This document shows positions 5,262-5,535 of a DNA stretch of 5,535 bases, piece after piece (positions within the stretch are counted from its first letter, which is position 1; every line of letters begins with the position of its first letter). Both the position numbers and the translations under genes were made by a program. The stretch covers positions 1-5,535 of the forward strand of contig DUTO01000242.1 in assembly GCA_012842035.1 (NCBI GenBank), given 5' to 3'. A model generated the notes under the pieces. That model saw only the letters and a program-made list of their open reading frames with translations. It was not told the origin of the DNA and ran no database searches. This DNA is from Clostridia bacterium (GTDB lineage Bacteria > Bacillota > Peptococcia > DRI-13 > DTU073).

Positions 5262-5535
5262 GGTGTCCACCTCCTCTTTCTAACTTGAAGATACCGCCCA
5301 TAACTTTCTGCAATCGACTGAAGCCCTAATTCTAACGTACCTATAATTATTTCAGCCTTTTTAAACTCTGCCACTGATAAATTCTCCGGTAACCAACACT
5401 CTAAATAACCTTTCTGATCCATGTGCCAAATAGGTTTTTTCGTTAAAAAAGCATCTAACCCTAAAAGTGCTGTCTGCGTAAGTGCTGAGATACTCGCACA
5501 AACCAAATCTTCACCTTGAGGAGCAGAACCGGCAT
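5246..5535 (-). CDS. prp: Ribosomal-processing cysteine protease Prp, 5' end cut off by the window
   Basis: The last 95 residues are visible. They open AGSAPQGEDLVCASISALTQ, matching the Prp motif (G)HAG..P.GED(I/L)VCA.(V/I)SA. The nucleophile is the Cys of DLVCAS. The codon straddling the window edge ends in AT, so it can encode the expected catalytic His (CAT). It lies 12 residues before the Cys, the same spacing as His22/Cys34 in Staphylococcus aureus Prp. Prp (YsxB in Bacillus) removes the N-terminal extension of L27, which is essential for ribosome assembly in S. aureus. It lies immediately upstream of rpmA and overlaps it, the standard rplU-prp-rpmA order. About 20 residues are missing at the N-terminus. 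An in-frame TTG at 5506 could be mistaken for a start, but the conserved sequence runs on upstream of it. Confidence 0.93.
   Translation of the reverse strand, partial: AGSAPQGEDLVCASISALTQTALLGLDAFLTKKPIWHMDQKGYLECWLPENLSVAEFKKAEIIIGTLELGLQSIAESYGRYLQVRKRRWTPCCLK
5267..5275 (-). promoter_or_regulatory. Ribosome binding site of rpmA, inside the end of prp
   Basis: The minus strand reads AGGAGGTGG, with GGAGG ending eight bases before the ATG at 5261. The site lies within the last prp codons. Ribosomes finishing prp would pass or terminate right at the rpmA start, which favours coupled expression. It also rules out the GTG at 5270 as a start. Confidence 0.85.

Noticed and set aside
5262..5270. 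GTG start at 5270 for rpmA
   Set aside because: The codon is part of the Shine-Dalgarno sequence itself, and the family extension begins at the ATG at 5261.
1..5535. Defence island, CRISPR array, insertion sequence or tRNA
   Set aside because: No repeats with spacers, transposase motifs or cloverleaf structure are visible; the Mrr-like domain is a single membrane protein without methylase or helicase partners.

Overview
The window looks like chromosomal DNA of an AT-rich, spore-forming Firmicute, probably a clostridial lineage such as the Peptococcaceae. The evidence for this is a ribosomal protein L27 with the cleavable Firmicute N-terminal extension, the Prp protease that removes it, a Spo0B-type protein between rpmA and obg, and two small genes of families found mainly in spore formers (DUF1657 and YqhV/DUF2619). 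The family-level placement is inference.

Right part (about 3036-5535, all minus strand): the order is prp (its 5' end is cut by the window edge), rpmA, a Spo0B-like histidine phosphotransferase protein, then obg. This is the classical Firmicute ribosome/GTPase cluster. prp and rpmA overlap by 16 bases. A hairpin terminator follows rpmA, so the spo0B-like and obg pair may depend on read-through or on its own promoter.

Middle part (about 960-3035, minus strand): an obg-distal terminator hairpin overlaps a perfect extended -10 promoter element. That promoter probably drives a YfhP-like membrane metal-dependent hydrolase. After it comes a four-helix membrane protein whose soluble middle resembles an Mrr-type restriction-endonuclease fold without its catalytic residues. 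I have no established function for this protein.

Left part (1-973): a YqhV-like small membrane protein and a DUF1657 protein run on the plus strand, the latter behind a good match to a forespore sigma-G promoter. They diverge from a UPF0756 (YtwI-like) membrane protein gene that leaves the window at base 1. The divergent intergenic region holds a 12-bp perfect inverted repeat. The plus-strand pair converges on the Mrr-like gene at a bidirectional terminator that contains that gene's stop codon.

I see no mobile element, CRISPR array, tRNA or rRNA. Most of the window is well-known core gene content. The least explained items are the Mrr-like membrane protein and the regulatory architecture of the short intergenic regions.
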